IMG/VR virus record: IMGVR_UViG_3300032193_000397 | Location: 1-47,693 of that record | Reading direction: 5' to 3' (one strand) | From: a virus | Length of the DNA stretch: 47,693 nt | In this document: positions 19,701 to 28,011 of the stretch, piece after piece | How positions within the stretch are numbered: the stretch's first letter is position 1 | How the letters are laid out: every line of letters starts with the position of its first letter | Notes under the pieces: model-generated | What the model was told of the DNA's origin: nothing | The model's input: the letters and a program-made list of their open reading frames with translations, nothing else | The model's database searches: none | Made by a program: the position numbers and the translations under genes

Positions 19701-21908
19701 CTATGGGTAAAGAATAATTTAAACACTTACCTGTCATCTAATAATCTGTCCAAAACAAGAGATAAAGTCTACATGTTTGGACATTCTCAAGGTGGATCAT
19801 TAGTACATAAACTGAATACCTTAGAAACAACAGATGGTGTCATTGCAAATGCTCCTGGACCAATTCGTTTAGATATAACTTGTTCAGCACAGGAAAGTAA
19901 TGGATTAGTTGGAAATAATCAATCATTGGATGCAAATAATATAACATGTCAAAAGATGTTTGATGCCTTTGGGTCTGCAACGACCGCACAAGAGTATAAA
20001 GATGTTTCATTATTATACAATTATGTAACTGGTCATAAAGCAAAGATAACATATTTACAATCACTTGATGATACTACTGGAGGAACAGGTTCAACTGGTC
20101 AAGTAACTTGGATGAATGATCTTACCAGTGCTATGACATCAAATAGTCAAAATTATGAGTATATTACTGCTCCAACAGGTGGACATGATGGATTTTATAA
20201 ACCCCAAAATACAGATTTCCATGCAGCAATTCAAAATGTAGTTGGTAGTACTTATAGTGCCTCTCAAAAAACCAGCGCTGGCACGACTTCTAGTGGAAAT
20301 GCTCAATCAGGAAATAAAAATGTTACACCTTCAACAAGTGGAACTTTCACTTATACAATGACCGTTAGAAATAGTAGAACTGGTGAAACTGATCAAGATG
20401 ATGCTACAGTAAAAGTAACTAATGATACGACGGTTGATAATTATAATATGAATCCATCGTCTAAAACTAATGTAAATCGTGGATCCGCACATGAATCTCA
20501 ACCACAGTTCGTCTCTTCTCCACAAAATTCAGTTCATGGTTTGTCTCCTAATGTTACTGTAACTGCAACTATCAGTGGTGGTGGTGCTAAATTCTTGGAT
20601 GGGACTACTTCAAAATCTGGAGTGAAGAACGGTACTTCTTGTAGTAGTTTAAGAATTAAGATGAATGCATCTAATTCTTTCAACACCCAAAAAACAGCCA
20701 CAATGAATATTGGTGGTGTTCAGAGAACATTTAAAGTAAAAACATTAGATTGTACAGTTTCAAATGGTACATTCAGTCTCGGTGGTTGTACTTTAAAAAC
20801 TAGACAATTTAAATCTACCAATGGTGTTGGTGGTAATAGACAAGGTGTGATTGGTGTTAGTGGATGCTCTGGAACTACTGGTGGAAATAGAGAAAAAGTT
20901 ACTAAGGGTACTATTGATAGATTTGCTAATGATAGAGAACAAAATAGCACATTTACTTTACCAACTGGAACTTCTACCGTAGAAGCAAAAGGAATTGCTG
21001 GTGGTGGTGGAGGTGGTAAACAGAATACCAGTGATGAGGGTGCTGGTGGTGGAGGAGGCGGTGGTGCCTTCAAAATTGAATGGAATAATGCAGAAGGTGG
21101 TGATGTAATTAAATTCTTTGCTGGTAGAGGAGGTAAAGGAGCAACTACTGCAGGACAGTGGGATGATAAAGAAAGACCATATCCTGGTGGAAGTGGTCAA
21201 GATTCTTGGGTTGAAATTAAAGGTAAAAATATCTCCCAAAGAATACGTTCTGAAGGTGGTGAAGCTGGTGATGAAAAAAATGGTGGTGTAGGTGGAAAAG
21301 GTGCAGGTGGTCTACCTGGACAACCTACCTCATGGTTTGGTGGAAATGGTGGCCAAGGTTCAGGGAGAAGAGGTGATGAAGGTGGTCATGGTGGAGGTGC
21401 TGGCAGAATATATGCTAGTGAACCAGAAAACAGTTCAAATGAATGTCAAAATGGTGTAGCAGATCCTGGATCTCAACGGTGTAGTCAAGGTGGACCAGGA
21501 CAAGGATCACAGTTCAATGGAAACTGTAGTGGAAGCAACAGACAAGAGAAAGGAACACAAGAAGGTGCTAGAGGAAACCAATGGGGTGGTGGTGGATCTG
21601 GTGGTGGATGTGGTAATGGTGGAGGTGATGGTGGTGCTGGTGCTGTCGCAATCGTTTATACTATTCAGTACACCAAATATAATAAAACTGATGTGTTCAA
21701 GAGAATTAACAGAGCATTTTGGGACAAGAGAAACTATCCAGCAACTCAATCTCAAATGACAAATTGGTATAATAACTTTAAAGACAAACCACAAAATTAT
21801 CCAACATTAGGTTCTCTCTATAATGCTATTGTTGCTGCACTTGGCACAGGAACTAAAGCAACTGGTGTAACTGACAACTGTGGTAATGCATATCCGAAGT
21901 ATAAATAG
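16719..21908 (+). CDS. Giant adhesin (1,729 residues): Ig-like repeats, inserted alpha/beta-hydrolase, Gly-rich domain
   Basis: A GGAGG Shine-Dalgarno precedes ATG 16719. After an N-terminal domain come about four related Ig-like repeats of 100-130 residues, each with a W.V/ITTR..D....F.FTD start (residues about 150, 250, 364, 495). Around residues 825-1250 an Ig-like domain (LTANPTSIITGQSTKLSWNI ... NVTPSTSGTFTYTMTVRN) is split by an alpha/beta-hydrolase-type domain with nucleophile S1023 in GHSQGG, acid D1117 or D1118 in QSLDD, and H1156 in GGHDGF. Residues about 1425-1645 are glycine-rich (many GGGG runs), as in polyglycine adhesin tips. A small C-terminal domain with YNNFKDKPQNYPTLG ends it. 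Likely a receptor-binding or surface-degrading fibre; the hydrolase's substrate (ester, polysaccharide acyl group, lipid) is unknown. Confidence 0.75.
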   Translation: MPLIGAQGPGSNISWRGNLDEYPDEFIFPPENGGDGSGVLPGLAYTSSPVTVTGINYKALFVATLNEPLFALNAGVGVSVRVTPYIEETDSYGTVGDFVDASDSQNNPVIIRNKDKVELEVLTLSANVVGRDAFNVIYGIGVTIGKRTGDGWTVKTRELDDDPDFFDFTDLDNLEINTLQGSDVVTVTGIDDIIGVDVFIVGNGELRINGGSWTQTAKIFDGDTLQLRNTTSNFYNTSVTTLVQLGIFQANWNITTRLADTSIDPFTFTDVVDVDLSTVHESNIITISGADENLNGNNPLPITFTSPNSSEYRITRGGSVVQEYTTASTNTCNNGDTIQIKQTASSSYSTTTDATLTVANQSDTYSVTTRPRPIDTIPSAFVFTDQTNVLRNELIYSNIITLNGMTTGDGANIFDEGTASIAADSAVEAKFKVTRGGTVVQDWTSGTFGVRQGDQIQLRLLSATTSQGTRSATFTVSGTNTFSVIAGVPGSTSDTWNVTSKARDCGITAFSLTDVPQGTSTLVPGQQAQTEFTVGGSFEFDCNITATTSNTNSYLKKKGTNVQGTTLNDLKQGDIVEIYMTTPYYCSTRSTTISLSAAFATSGSNQSDVWTISPPAPPLPTLNLTASNLNPPFVFPDGGSTTINYEYTHVTNSAVTSKQTPASSGGSAFTDLTSITPTTLADQTKTGSKNVTNLINGQTKFELTVSNCTGSTTDTINVIVGTPPSPTLFFCATSSLSDTCSKQVSIKRNNSKKIYWSSTNAVKVQAIQGTGFSTGNKQSGNDTVTPATDGEVYIARAVGAGSNPDEVDKSITFNFSPSVTLTANPTSIITGQSTKLSWNIVDADQITSSSGQDFTNVASTSSTTTTSSSSSTTITGSTITVTDQSYTIDGVTYPVRGRLWVPTSVTNSSVDAVVAYPGTLSLDTSASATTILTSANTMVSLLKGDDIAINDKIIFGVAYPQDGITPAQNINLLSQADLNSFEFGDNLPYARAALLWVKNNLNTYLSSNNLSKTRDKVYMFGHSQGGSLVHKLNTLETTDGVIANAPGPIRLDITCSAQESNGLVGNNQSLDANNITCQKMFDAFGSATTAQEYKDVSLLYNYVTGHKAKITYLQSLDDTTGGTGSTGQVTWMNDLTSAMTSNSQNYEYITAPTGGHDGFYKPQNTDFHAAIQNVVGSTYSASQKTSAGTTSSGNAQSGNKNVTPSTSGTFTYTMTVRNSRTGETDQDDATVKVTNDTTVDNYNMNPSSKTNVNRGSAHESQPQFVSSPQNSVHGLSPNVTVTATISGGGAKFLDGTTSKSGVKNGTSCSSLRIKMNASNSFNTQKTATMNIGGVQRTFKVKTLDCTVSNGTFSLGGCTLKTRQFKSTNGVGGNRQGVIGVSGCSGTTGGNREKVTKGTIDRFANDREQNSTFTLPTGTSTVEAKGIAGGGGGGKQNTSDEGAGGGGGGGAFKIEWNNAEGGDVIKFFAGRGGKGATTAGQWDDKERPYPGGSGQDSWVEIKGKNISQRIRSEGGEAGDEKNGGVGGKGAGGLPGQPTSWFGGNGGQGSGRRGDEGGHGGGAGRIYASEPENSSNECQNGVADPGSQRCSQGGPGQGSQFNGNCSGSNRQEKGTQEGARGNQWGGGGSGGGCGNGGGDGGAGAVAIVYTIQYTKYNKTDVFKRINRAFWDKRNYPATQSQMTNWYNNFKDKPQNYPTLGSLYNAIVAALGTGTKATGVTDNCGNAYPKYK
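21900..21907 (+). promoter_or_regulatory. Late promoter TATAAATA
   Basis: An exact match to the T4 late promoter core, overlapping the stop codon of the giant adhesin and 45 bases before the next ATG. Downstream a GGGG/CCCC pair (near 21926-21943) could form a small hairpin just before the AGGAG ribosome binding site. Confidence 0.65.
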
Positions 21909-21951
21909 AACTAGTAAAAAATCGGGGGGATAGTGAACCCCAGGAGTATCA

Positions 21952-24933
21952 ATGGGAATTAACAAGAATTTTGTCGTTCGCAACGGTCTTGAAGTTGCGG
22001 ACACCTTGTTATATGCTAATGATGAAACTAATCGTGTTGGTATTAACTCAGGAACACCTGAGTTTGAATTAGATGTTATTGGTGATGCTTCTATTGATGG
22101 TGGATTGTTTTCACCAGTGTCAAGTGGTGGAACTAGTGGTGTAAGTGGTCAATATTTACAATCAACTGGAGATAAGTGGAGATGGGAATCATTTCCTATC
22201 TCTAGACAACAAGAAAGAATTACACTTACTGCAGGACAAACAAGAGTTCCTGCTACAGGAAATTTTCCATCATTTTTACTAACTGAAACTGCACTGACAA
22301 GTGTATTCATCGATGGTGTAAAACTCACCGAGGGTGATTATGTCATCAATGCAGGTGGTGGATCAATCACACTCTTTGCTGCTGCATTTGGTGGAGAAGA
22401 AATTGAGATTATTGCCCATGGTGCTGCTGGTGTAGGAGCAGGAAACACTGGTATCCTTGGTGTTTCTGTTAGAAAGGCAGGTATTGATAGTGGAACTGCT
22501 GGAAGAATTCAAATCCTCGACTTCGTTGGTCTAGGTGTTACATTAGATGGAACATCAGGTCTGGTTACAGCATACATTGATTCTGGTGGTCTAACTGATG
22601 TTGTTAGTGATCCATCACCACAACTTGGTGGATACTTAGATCTAAACAATAGAGGTATTGCGGGTGTAGGTGTCATTACCGCAACAGAATTCCATGGTGA
22701 TGGTTCTAATATCACTGGCATCTCTACACTCAATATCACTGGATATGGTGTTGGATTAGGTGGTGGAGCAAACGTTGCAGGATTATTTGGTAAAGTAAAT
22801 AATGATGCTTCTGTTGGTATTTTCACCGATACTGCTGCTGTTGGTCTTGGTACAACAAATCCAAGATTCCAAACAGAAATTGGTTCTGTAGGTGCTGCTG
22901 GAACACAACTATGGGTCAATGGTGATGCAAGAGTAACTGGCATCTTAACAATAGGAACTTCAAGTATTACACTTGATGGAAGATTAGATGAAATTAGAAT
23001 TGGAACAGCATTAACATTGTCTTCCAGAGGTGATGCAAGATATAGTGGTATTATTACAGCACCTGGATTTGATGGTGACTTAGTTGGTCAGCATAAAATT
23101 TATACCGCTGGTGTTGTTGATAGTAATGATTATACACTTGCAATGTTCCTTGATCCAACTCAAGGTGGTCATACATATGCAAGATACGATCTAAGAGAGA
23201 AATTACAATATAATCCATCTACTAATCAACTGTCTGTTGCTGGTGTTACTAGTACACGTGGATTACAAGTAACTGGAGTTTCTACATTTACAGAGTCTGT
23301 AAACTTTGAAAGAAATGTTCAATTTGGAAATAATGATCAATTAATCTTTGGTGCAGGTAATGACCTAAGAATTTACTTTGATGGTACAAATAGTTACATC
23401 CAAGATCAAGGTGATGGTGGTCTCAACATTGATGCAAACCCATATGTCTCGATTGGACAATATGGAGTAGATAGAGAGATGGCATCCTTCAGAGTGGGTG
23501 CTGGTGTAAGTCTCTTCTATAACAACTCTAAGAAGTTTGAAACTACTGATAGAGGTATTGATGTAACTGGTAACACTGCGACTGATACATTACAAGTAAC
23601 TGGTGTTTCTACTTTCTATGATGATGTTTCTCTTGGTTATAATAATAAATTAACCTTTGGTGCAGTTAATGATTTTGAAATCTATCATGATGGTTCCAAT
23701 GGTTACATTGACAATGTTATAGGTGAATTATACATTAGAGACACTAACGCAGCTGGTACGAATAGAATCTTTATTCAACCAAAAGCTGGTGAAAACGCAA
23801 TTATTGCAAGAGAAGATGGCAATGTAGAACTCTATTATGATGACTCTAAGAAGTTTGAAACTACTGGTGCTGGTGTAACTATTACTGGTATTGCAACTGC
23901 CACATCATTCTCTGGATCAGGTATTGGTCTGACTGGAACGGTTGATGTTGTAGATGGAACCTATGGTGGTTCTACTGTATCACCACAGATTACTGTTGCC
24001 GATGGAAGAATTACTGGTATCACTGCAACTCTCATCTCTAGTGGAGGTGGAGGTGGTGGCACCGAAGTCATCATTGAGGATAATGATAGTCTTGTAGGTA
24101 CTGCAGGAACAATTAACTTTGGTTCTGGTCTTTCTGTAACTTCTGCATCTGCAGGTGTTGTTACTGTAACTTCTGGAATCAATACTGCAAACTTAAATGC
24201 TGATACTCTGAATGTCTCTGGTCTTTCTACATTCCAAGATGATATCACTGTAAATGGAGGAAATCTTACTTTCACTTCACAAGGTGATCAACTTAAATTT
24301 ACTACTGCGGCATCTAATCCTGCTTCTGGTGGTTGTATTGAAATTCAGACTAGTGCTACAAGCACCGCAACAATTAGTGGAAATGCAAATCAATTAAAAA
24401 TTTATAATGATGACAATTCATCAAACTCTATTGATTTAAGATCAGCAACATATTCTCTTCTTGATGACAATACAGATTATTATCTACTCTTTTATCAAGG
24501 TTCATGTAAACTCTATCATCCTGCTACTGCGGGTGGTATTCTTGATCAGAAGTTTGAAACCACTGCTGCTGGTATTAATGTAACTGGTGCAGTAAATGTA
24601 TCTGGAATTTCTTCTGCAACTGCAGAATCAGGAACATTTACTGCTTCTGCGGGTGTTGCATACACTGCGAATACATACGGTAGAAATGATTTTGTGACTG
24701 CAGAATATACACTATACTTCTCACATTCAAGTGGTATTCAATCACAGAAAGTTCTTGTCATGGATGATGGAACAAATGCATATGCTCAAGAATATGCAAT
24801 CATGTTCAATAATGATCTTCTAGTTTCTGTGGGTGCAACAGTCAGATCTGGTAATGTAGAACTTGAGTGGACACCTGAAACTGGAGTAAATGGAACTATT
24901 ACTTATAGATACACTAGGGAGACAATGATCTGA
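21952..24933 (+). CDS. Tail-fibre-type protein with repeated FGAGND-IYHDG modules
   Basis: A 993-residue beta-rich protein starting MGINKNFVVRNGLEVADTLL, a start I associate with cyanophage fibre proteins. A module of about 100 residues recurs from residue about 440: LQVTGVSTF, then LIFGAGNDLRIYFDGTNSYI or LTFGAVNDFEIYHDGSNGYI, an internal region, then LYYDDSKKFETT..G..VTG. At least two copies are full, with partial ones beyond residue 780. The motif FHGDGSNITGIS near residue 245 recurs in neighbouring fibre genes. Probably a trimeric fibre shaft with variable tip. It overlaps the subtilase gene by one base (TGATG). Confidence 0.72.
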   Translation: MGINKNFVVRNGLEVADTLLYANDETNRVGINSGTPEFELDVIGDASIDGGLFSPVSSGGTSGVSGQYLQSTGDKWRWESFPISRQQERITLTAGQTRVPATGNFPSFLLTETALTSVFIDGVKLTEGDYVINAGGGSITLFAAAFGGEEIEIIAHGAAGVGAGNTGILGVSVRKAGIDSGTAGRIQILDFVGLGVTLDGTSGLVTAYIDSGGLTDVVSDPSPQLGGYLDLNNRGIAGVGVITATEFHGDGSNITGISTLNITGYGVGLGGGANVAGLFGKVNNDASVGIFTDTAAVGLGTTNPRFQTEIGSVGAAGTQLWVNGDARVTGILTIGTSSITLDGRLDEIRIGTALTLSSRGDARYSGIITAPGFDGDLVGQHKIYTAGVVDSNDYTLAMFLDPTQGGHTYARYDLREKLQYNPSTNQLSVAGVTSTRGLQVTGVSTFTESVNFERNVQFGNNDQLIFGAGNDLRIYFDGTNSYIQDQGDGGLNIDANPYVSIGQYGVDREMASFRVGAGVSLFYNNSKKFETTDRGIDVTGNTATDTLQVTGVSTFYDDVSLGYNNKLTFGAVNDFEIYHDGSNGYIDNVIGELYIRDTNAAGTNRIFIQPKAGENAIIAREDGNVELYYDDSKKFETTGAGVTITGIATATSFSGSGIGLTGTVDVVDGTYGGSTVSPQITVADGRITGITATLISSGGGGGGTEVIIEDNDSLVGTAGTINFGSGLSVTSASAGVVTVTSGINTANLNADTLNVSGLSTFQDDITVNGGNLTFTSQGDQLKFTTAASNPASGGCIEIQTSATSTATISGNANQLKIYNDDNSSNSIDLRSATYSLLDDNTDYYLLFYQGSCKLYHPATAGGILDQKFETTAAGINVTGAVNVSGISSATAESGTFTASAGVAYTANTYGRNDFVTAEYTLYFSHSSGIQSQKVLVMDDGTNAYAQEYAIMFNNDLLVSVGATVRSGNVELEWTPETGVNGTITYRYTRETMI

Positions 24934-27590
24934 TGAAGAGATACGAATTAGCCGTTACAAGTCCAGAATATTGGTCTGAGATTCATGATGCGTTAATTGT
25001 TGATTCTAATCAAGATGGTATTCCTGATAGACAAGTTACATGTACTGATTCTAAAGATCATAGTGCTGTTCGTGGAACTTATGAATTAACCGAAGAGGAG
25101 GCAGCAGAGATTGCTGCCCATCCTCATGTTAAATGGATAGAATTATCACCAGTTGATAATCCAGATTCATATCCAAAACCACAACCTGCTACAAAAAGAT
25201 TTAAGAAGAACGTAAAGTTTTATCGTGATGTACTTTCTGCAGGTATACCTGCAACTAGTCCCACTTCTGCCGAACTAGATAGATCTACTTATGGTGTAGC
25301 AAGACCAACTGTTAGGAAAAGTGGTACATTTTTCTCAGATAATAGTGGCACTGTTGCGTCTCAACTAGGTGATGTTTCATATACTCTTACTGGAAAAAAT
25401 GTAGATGTTGTTATTCAGGATTCTGGAGTTTTACAGTATCATCCAGAGTTTATGGATGCAAATGGTCAGTCAAGAGTAAGAGATATTATTCTTGATGGTC
25501 CATATCATATTGATCCCGATTACTTTATTTCTAATGGATATACAACTACAAGAGCAGACGGTAGAGTAACAGGAAGAGAAGCAGAATCTAGAGGATGGTG
25601 GACAAATAGTTCTAACAGATCTGCACAGTTTCAATCAGAAGGAACTATTTCAGTATCATCAAACTATACTGAAGCAAGATCTATGGGTGCATCTTTAGAT
25701 GGAACTAATAGTTTAACAAGTGGACATGGAACTGCTTGTGCATCATTAGCAGCAGGTAAAAACTTTGGTAATGCTTTTGAAGCAAATATCTGGAATATGC
25801 CTGGTATTAGTGACAATGTTAGCATGTCACCAGGAACAAATTATGATGCAATGAAAATATGGCATCGTTTAAAACCAGTTAATTCGGAAACTGGTAAAAA
25901 GAATCCCACCGTTATCAATGGAAGTTGGGGATATCAAGCGGGATTTCAATCTACTGATACCGTAAATTATAAGTTTAGAGGAACGACAGGTTCATTTATT
26001 GGAAATGCATCAGTAACAGATCAAGTTACTGCGATGAAAGATGGTCTTAATAATCAAATTAGTGGTGCGTACAGATCTTGGTCAACTTCCTCACGTTCTA
26101 ATTCGACTGAAGCTGCTGGTAATGAAATGATGTTAGAAGGTGTCATTTATGTTACTTCAGCAGGTAATAATAACCAAAGACTTGGTATTGGTAAAGATGA
26201 CCCTGATCGTTTAAACTATATGGATGATGATTGGTTCGACAGTACTGATCCTAGAGATGAATTTCCTATAGGAACTGTCCCAACCAATCATAGAGATTTC
26301 CTTCATCCAACAGGTATTGGATTTGATGAGTCAAAAGATTTTCATCCTGTTGTTGCCGTTGGTGCATTAGAAGATACATTAACAACTGCTGGTGCAGAAT
26401 ATCAAGCATCATATTCAAATAATGGTCCTGGTGTTGACATCTGGGCACCTGCTGATGAAACTTTGGCTGCTGGTGGAGTTTTCTCTAATGGTGGATATGA
26501 TGATTATGAAAGATATGATGATTCTAGATTTTATGATGCTTCTTTCAATGGAACTTCTGCTGCATCTCCAGTTGCATGTGGTTTAGTTGCACTGTTTTTA
26601 GAAGCAAACCCAACTGCTGATTCTAGAGCAGTTCATAATTGGTTGAGAGATCATGGATCAACTCTTTTAGAAACAACTAGTAGCACCACAGTTGGAGATG
26701 GTTTCCTTGATCAAGAGAACGATGATACAACTACTGCATATTGGACTGGTGTTTATAACTTAAGAGGTGCTGAACCAAAAGTTACTTACAATCCTTATGC
26801 TAGTGATAATGATTCATCTCTAAGTCTTTCGGATGATCAATATAGTATTGACCGATCACTTACTGGTATAACTACAACTGGACTTGTAATGCATCTTGAT
26901 GGTCCATCTGGATTTACTACTGATTTAAGTGGCAGTGATAATCTACCAACTTTATATAATGATAATTCATATAATGGAGTATCATATCAGATGTTTCAAG
27001 GACCAATAGAATTTTCTAATCAAGGTGGTCTTGAACTTTCTGCTGGTCTAAACATAACTGGTGGTTCATTTGCAATAGAAGCATGGATTTATCTTTTAGG
27101 AAATGCTAATGGTGGTGGATATGGGCAGGTTGTATGTCAAGATGTTGGTATTGGTGATGGGCAAGGATGGCAATGGAGAATAGGTGATGCTCCAAATAAT
27201 CAACAAGACATGGTGTATTGGACTTCTTCATCAAGAAGTTCCGCAGTTGATCTCTCATCCGCACCAACTTCAATTCCTCTAAATGAATGGAGTCAAGTCG
27301 CAATTACTTATGATGGAACTGATATTAGAATGTATTTGAATGGTGTCCAAGATTTTATTCATACACCAGCATCTTCATTATATGGAAGCACTGCTGAGAT
27401 AGCTATAGGAAGATTTGCTGACAGTCCTTTTGCTAGTAATTATAGATTAAATGCTAGATATGGTGCTGTTCGTCTTTATAATCAGTTCTTAACTAGTGAT
27501 CAAATTAGAAGACATTATGACTTACAAAAAGTTCGTTTTGTTGATAATGCATATTTGAGTTTTGAAGGAATAAACATATCATACTCATAA
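24933..27590 (+). CDS. Virion-associated subtilisin-like (S8) serine protease with C-terminal LamG-like domain
   Basis: An 885-residue protein. Residues 1-85 resemble a short propeptide/inhibitor-like fold (ELAVTSPEYW, ELTEEEAAEIAAHPHVKWIE). The catalytic domain follows with D163 (VVIQDSGV), H265 (GHGTACASLAAG), oxyanion N412 (TSAGNN) and nucleophile S542 (NGTSAASPVACGLVALFL), all in subtilase order. Residues about 650-880 form a concanavalin/LamG-like domain (FAIEAWIYL, NEWSQVAITYDGTDIRMYLN, IAIGRF). No signal peptide. ATG 24933 overlaps the upstream fibre stop, so it is made with fibre proteins. It may process fibres, degrade host surface protein or mature itself; which is inference. Confidence 0.85.
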   Translation: MKRYELAVTSPEYWSEIHDALIVDSNQDGIPDRQVTCTDSKDHSAVRGTYELTEEEAAEIAAHPHVKWIELSPVDNPDSYPKPQPATKRFKKNVKFYRDVLSAGIPATSPTSAELDRSTYGVARPTVRKSGTFFSDNSGTVASQLGDVSYTLTGKNVDVVIQDSGVLQYHPEFMDANGQSRVRDIILDGPYHIDPDYFISNGYTTTRADGRVTGREAESRGWWTNSSNRSAQFQSEGTISVSSNYTEARSMGASLDGTNSLTSGHGTACASLAAGKNFGNAFEANIWNMPGISDNVSMSPGTNYDAMKIWHRLKPVNSETGKKNPTVINGSWGYQAGFQSTDTVNYKFRGTTGSFIGNASVTDQVTAMKDGLNNQISGAYRSWSTSSRSNSTEAAGNEMMLEGVIYVTSAGNNNQRLGIGKDDPDRLNYMDDDWFDSTDPRDEFPIGTVPTNHRDFLHPTGIGFDESKDFHPVVAVGALEDTLTTAGAEYQASYSNNGPGVDIWAPADETLAAGGVFSNGGYDDYERYDDSRFYDASFNGTSAASPVACGLVALFLEANPTADSRAVHNWLRDHGSTLLETTSSTTVGDGFLDQENDDTTTAYWTGVYNLRGAEPKVTYNPYASDNDSSLSLSDDQYSIDRSLTGITTTGLVMHLDGPSGFTTDLSGSDNLPTLYNDNSYNGVSYQMFQGPIEFSNQGGLELSAGLNITGGSFAIEAWIYLLGNANGGGYGQVVCQDVGIGDGQGWQWRIGDAPNNQQDMVYWTSSSRSSAVDLSSAPTSIPLNEWSQVAITYDGTDIRMYLNGVQDFIHTPASSLYGSTAEIAIGRFADSPFASNYRLNARYGAVRLYNQFLTSDQIRRHYDLQKVRFVDNAYLSFEGINISYS

Positions 27591-27593
27591 ATA
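27587..27593 (+). promoter_or_regulatory. Late promoter ATAAATA
   Basis: ATAAATA, preceded by C, overlaps the stop of the protease gene and lies 14 bases before the ATG at 27608. Its closeness to the start would give an almost leaderless message, or it serves the genes beyond. Confidence 0.45.
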
Positions 27594-27607
27594 ACTAAAA
27601 AAGACTC

Positions 27608-27952
27608 ATGGCAGATAAGAATTTTGGTGTAAAGAAGATAGAACTTATTGGTTCTTCTGGAATACCAAATCTAACAAGTCCTACTAATCTAAATCTAAAC
27701 GCAAACACTGTTGCGATTAGTACAGATGTTTCGATTGGAGGTAAAGTTCAATCGGATATTATTGTTGGTACTGGATATTCTGTAGGTGTCGGTAGCACTC
27801 AACCGCAGCAAGCATTAGATGTAACTGGTGATATTTTAGTAACTGGTGGTATTAGCACTAATGGAATTGGTACAGCAGTTTCTTTAAACGTTGTTGGAAA
27901 TGATTTAGTCATTACTGTTGGATCTTTATCTACAACACTTACCTTGGGATAA
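27608..27952 (+). CDS. Short fibre-type structural protein
   Basis: A 114-residue protein beginning MADKNFGVKKIELIGSSGIP. It has the repeated short V/I/G/T strands of fibre shafts (VGVGSTQPQQALDVTGDILV, GGISTNGIGTAVSLNVVG). The ALDVTGDILVTGGIS motif resembles the N-terminal parts of longer fibre proteins here. It may be a stand-alone connector or a remnant of a larger fibre. It has late promoters on both sides. Confidence 0.62.
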   Translation: MADKNFGVKKIELIGSSGIPNLTSPTNLNLNANTVAISTDVSIGGKVQSDIIVGTGYSVGVGSTQPQQALDVTGDILVTGGISTNGIGTAVSLNVVGNDLVITVGSLSTTLTLG

Positions 27953-27977
27953 ATAGGAGATTGTGAGAAACTAAATA
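27949..27977 (+). promoter_or_regulatory. Two tandem candidate late promoters (ATAAATA and CTAAATA)
   Basis: ATAAATA at 27949-27955 overlaps the stop of the short fibre gene; CTAAATA at 27971-27977 follows 15 bases later. Both precede the 1,018-residue fibre gene at 28012. A CTCTTAAGAG palindrome (27978-27987) lies right after the second. Confidence 0.5.
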
Positions 27978-28011
27978 CTCTTAAGAGATCCACCTAGCTA
28001 GGGAATAGTAG

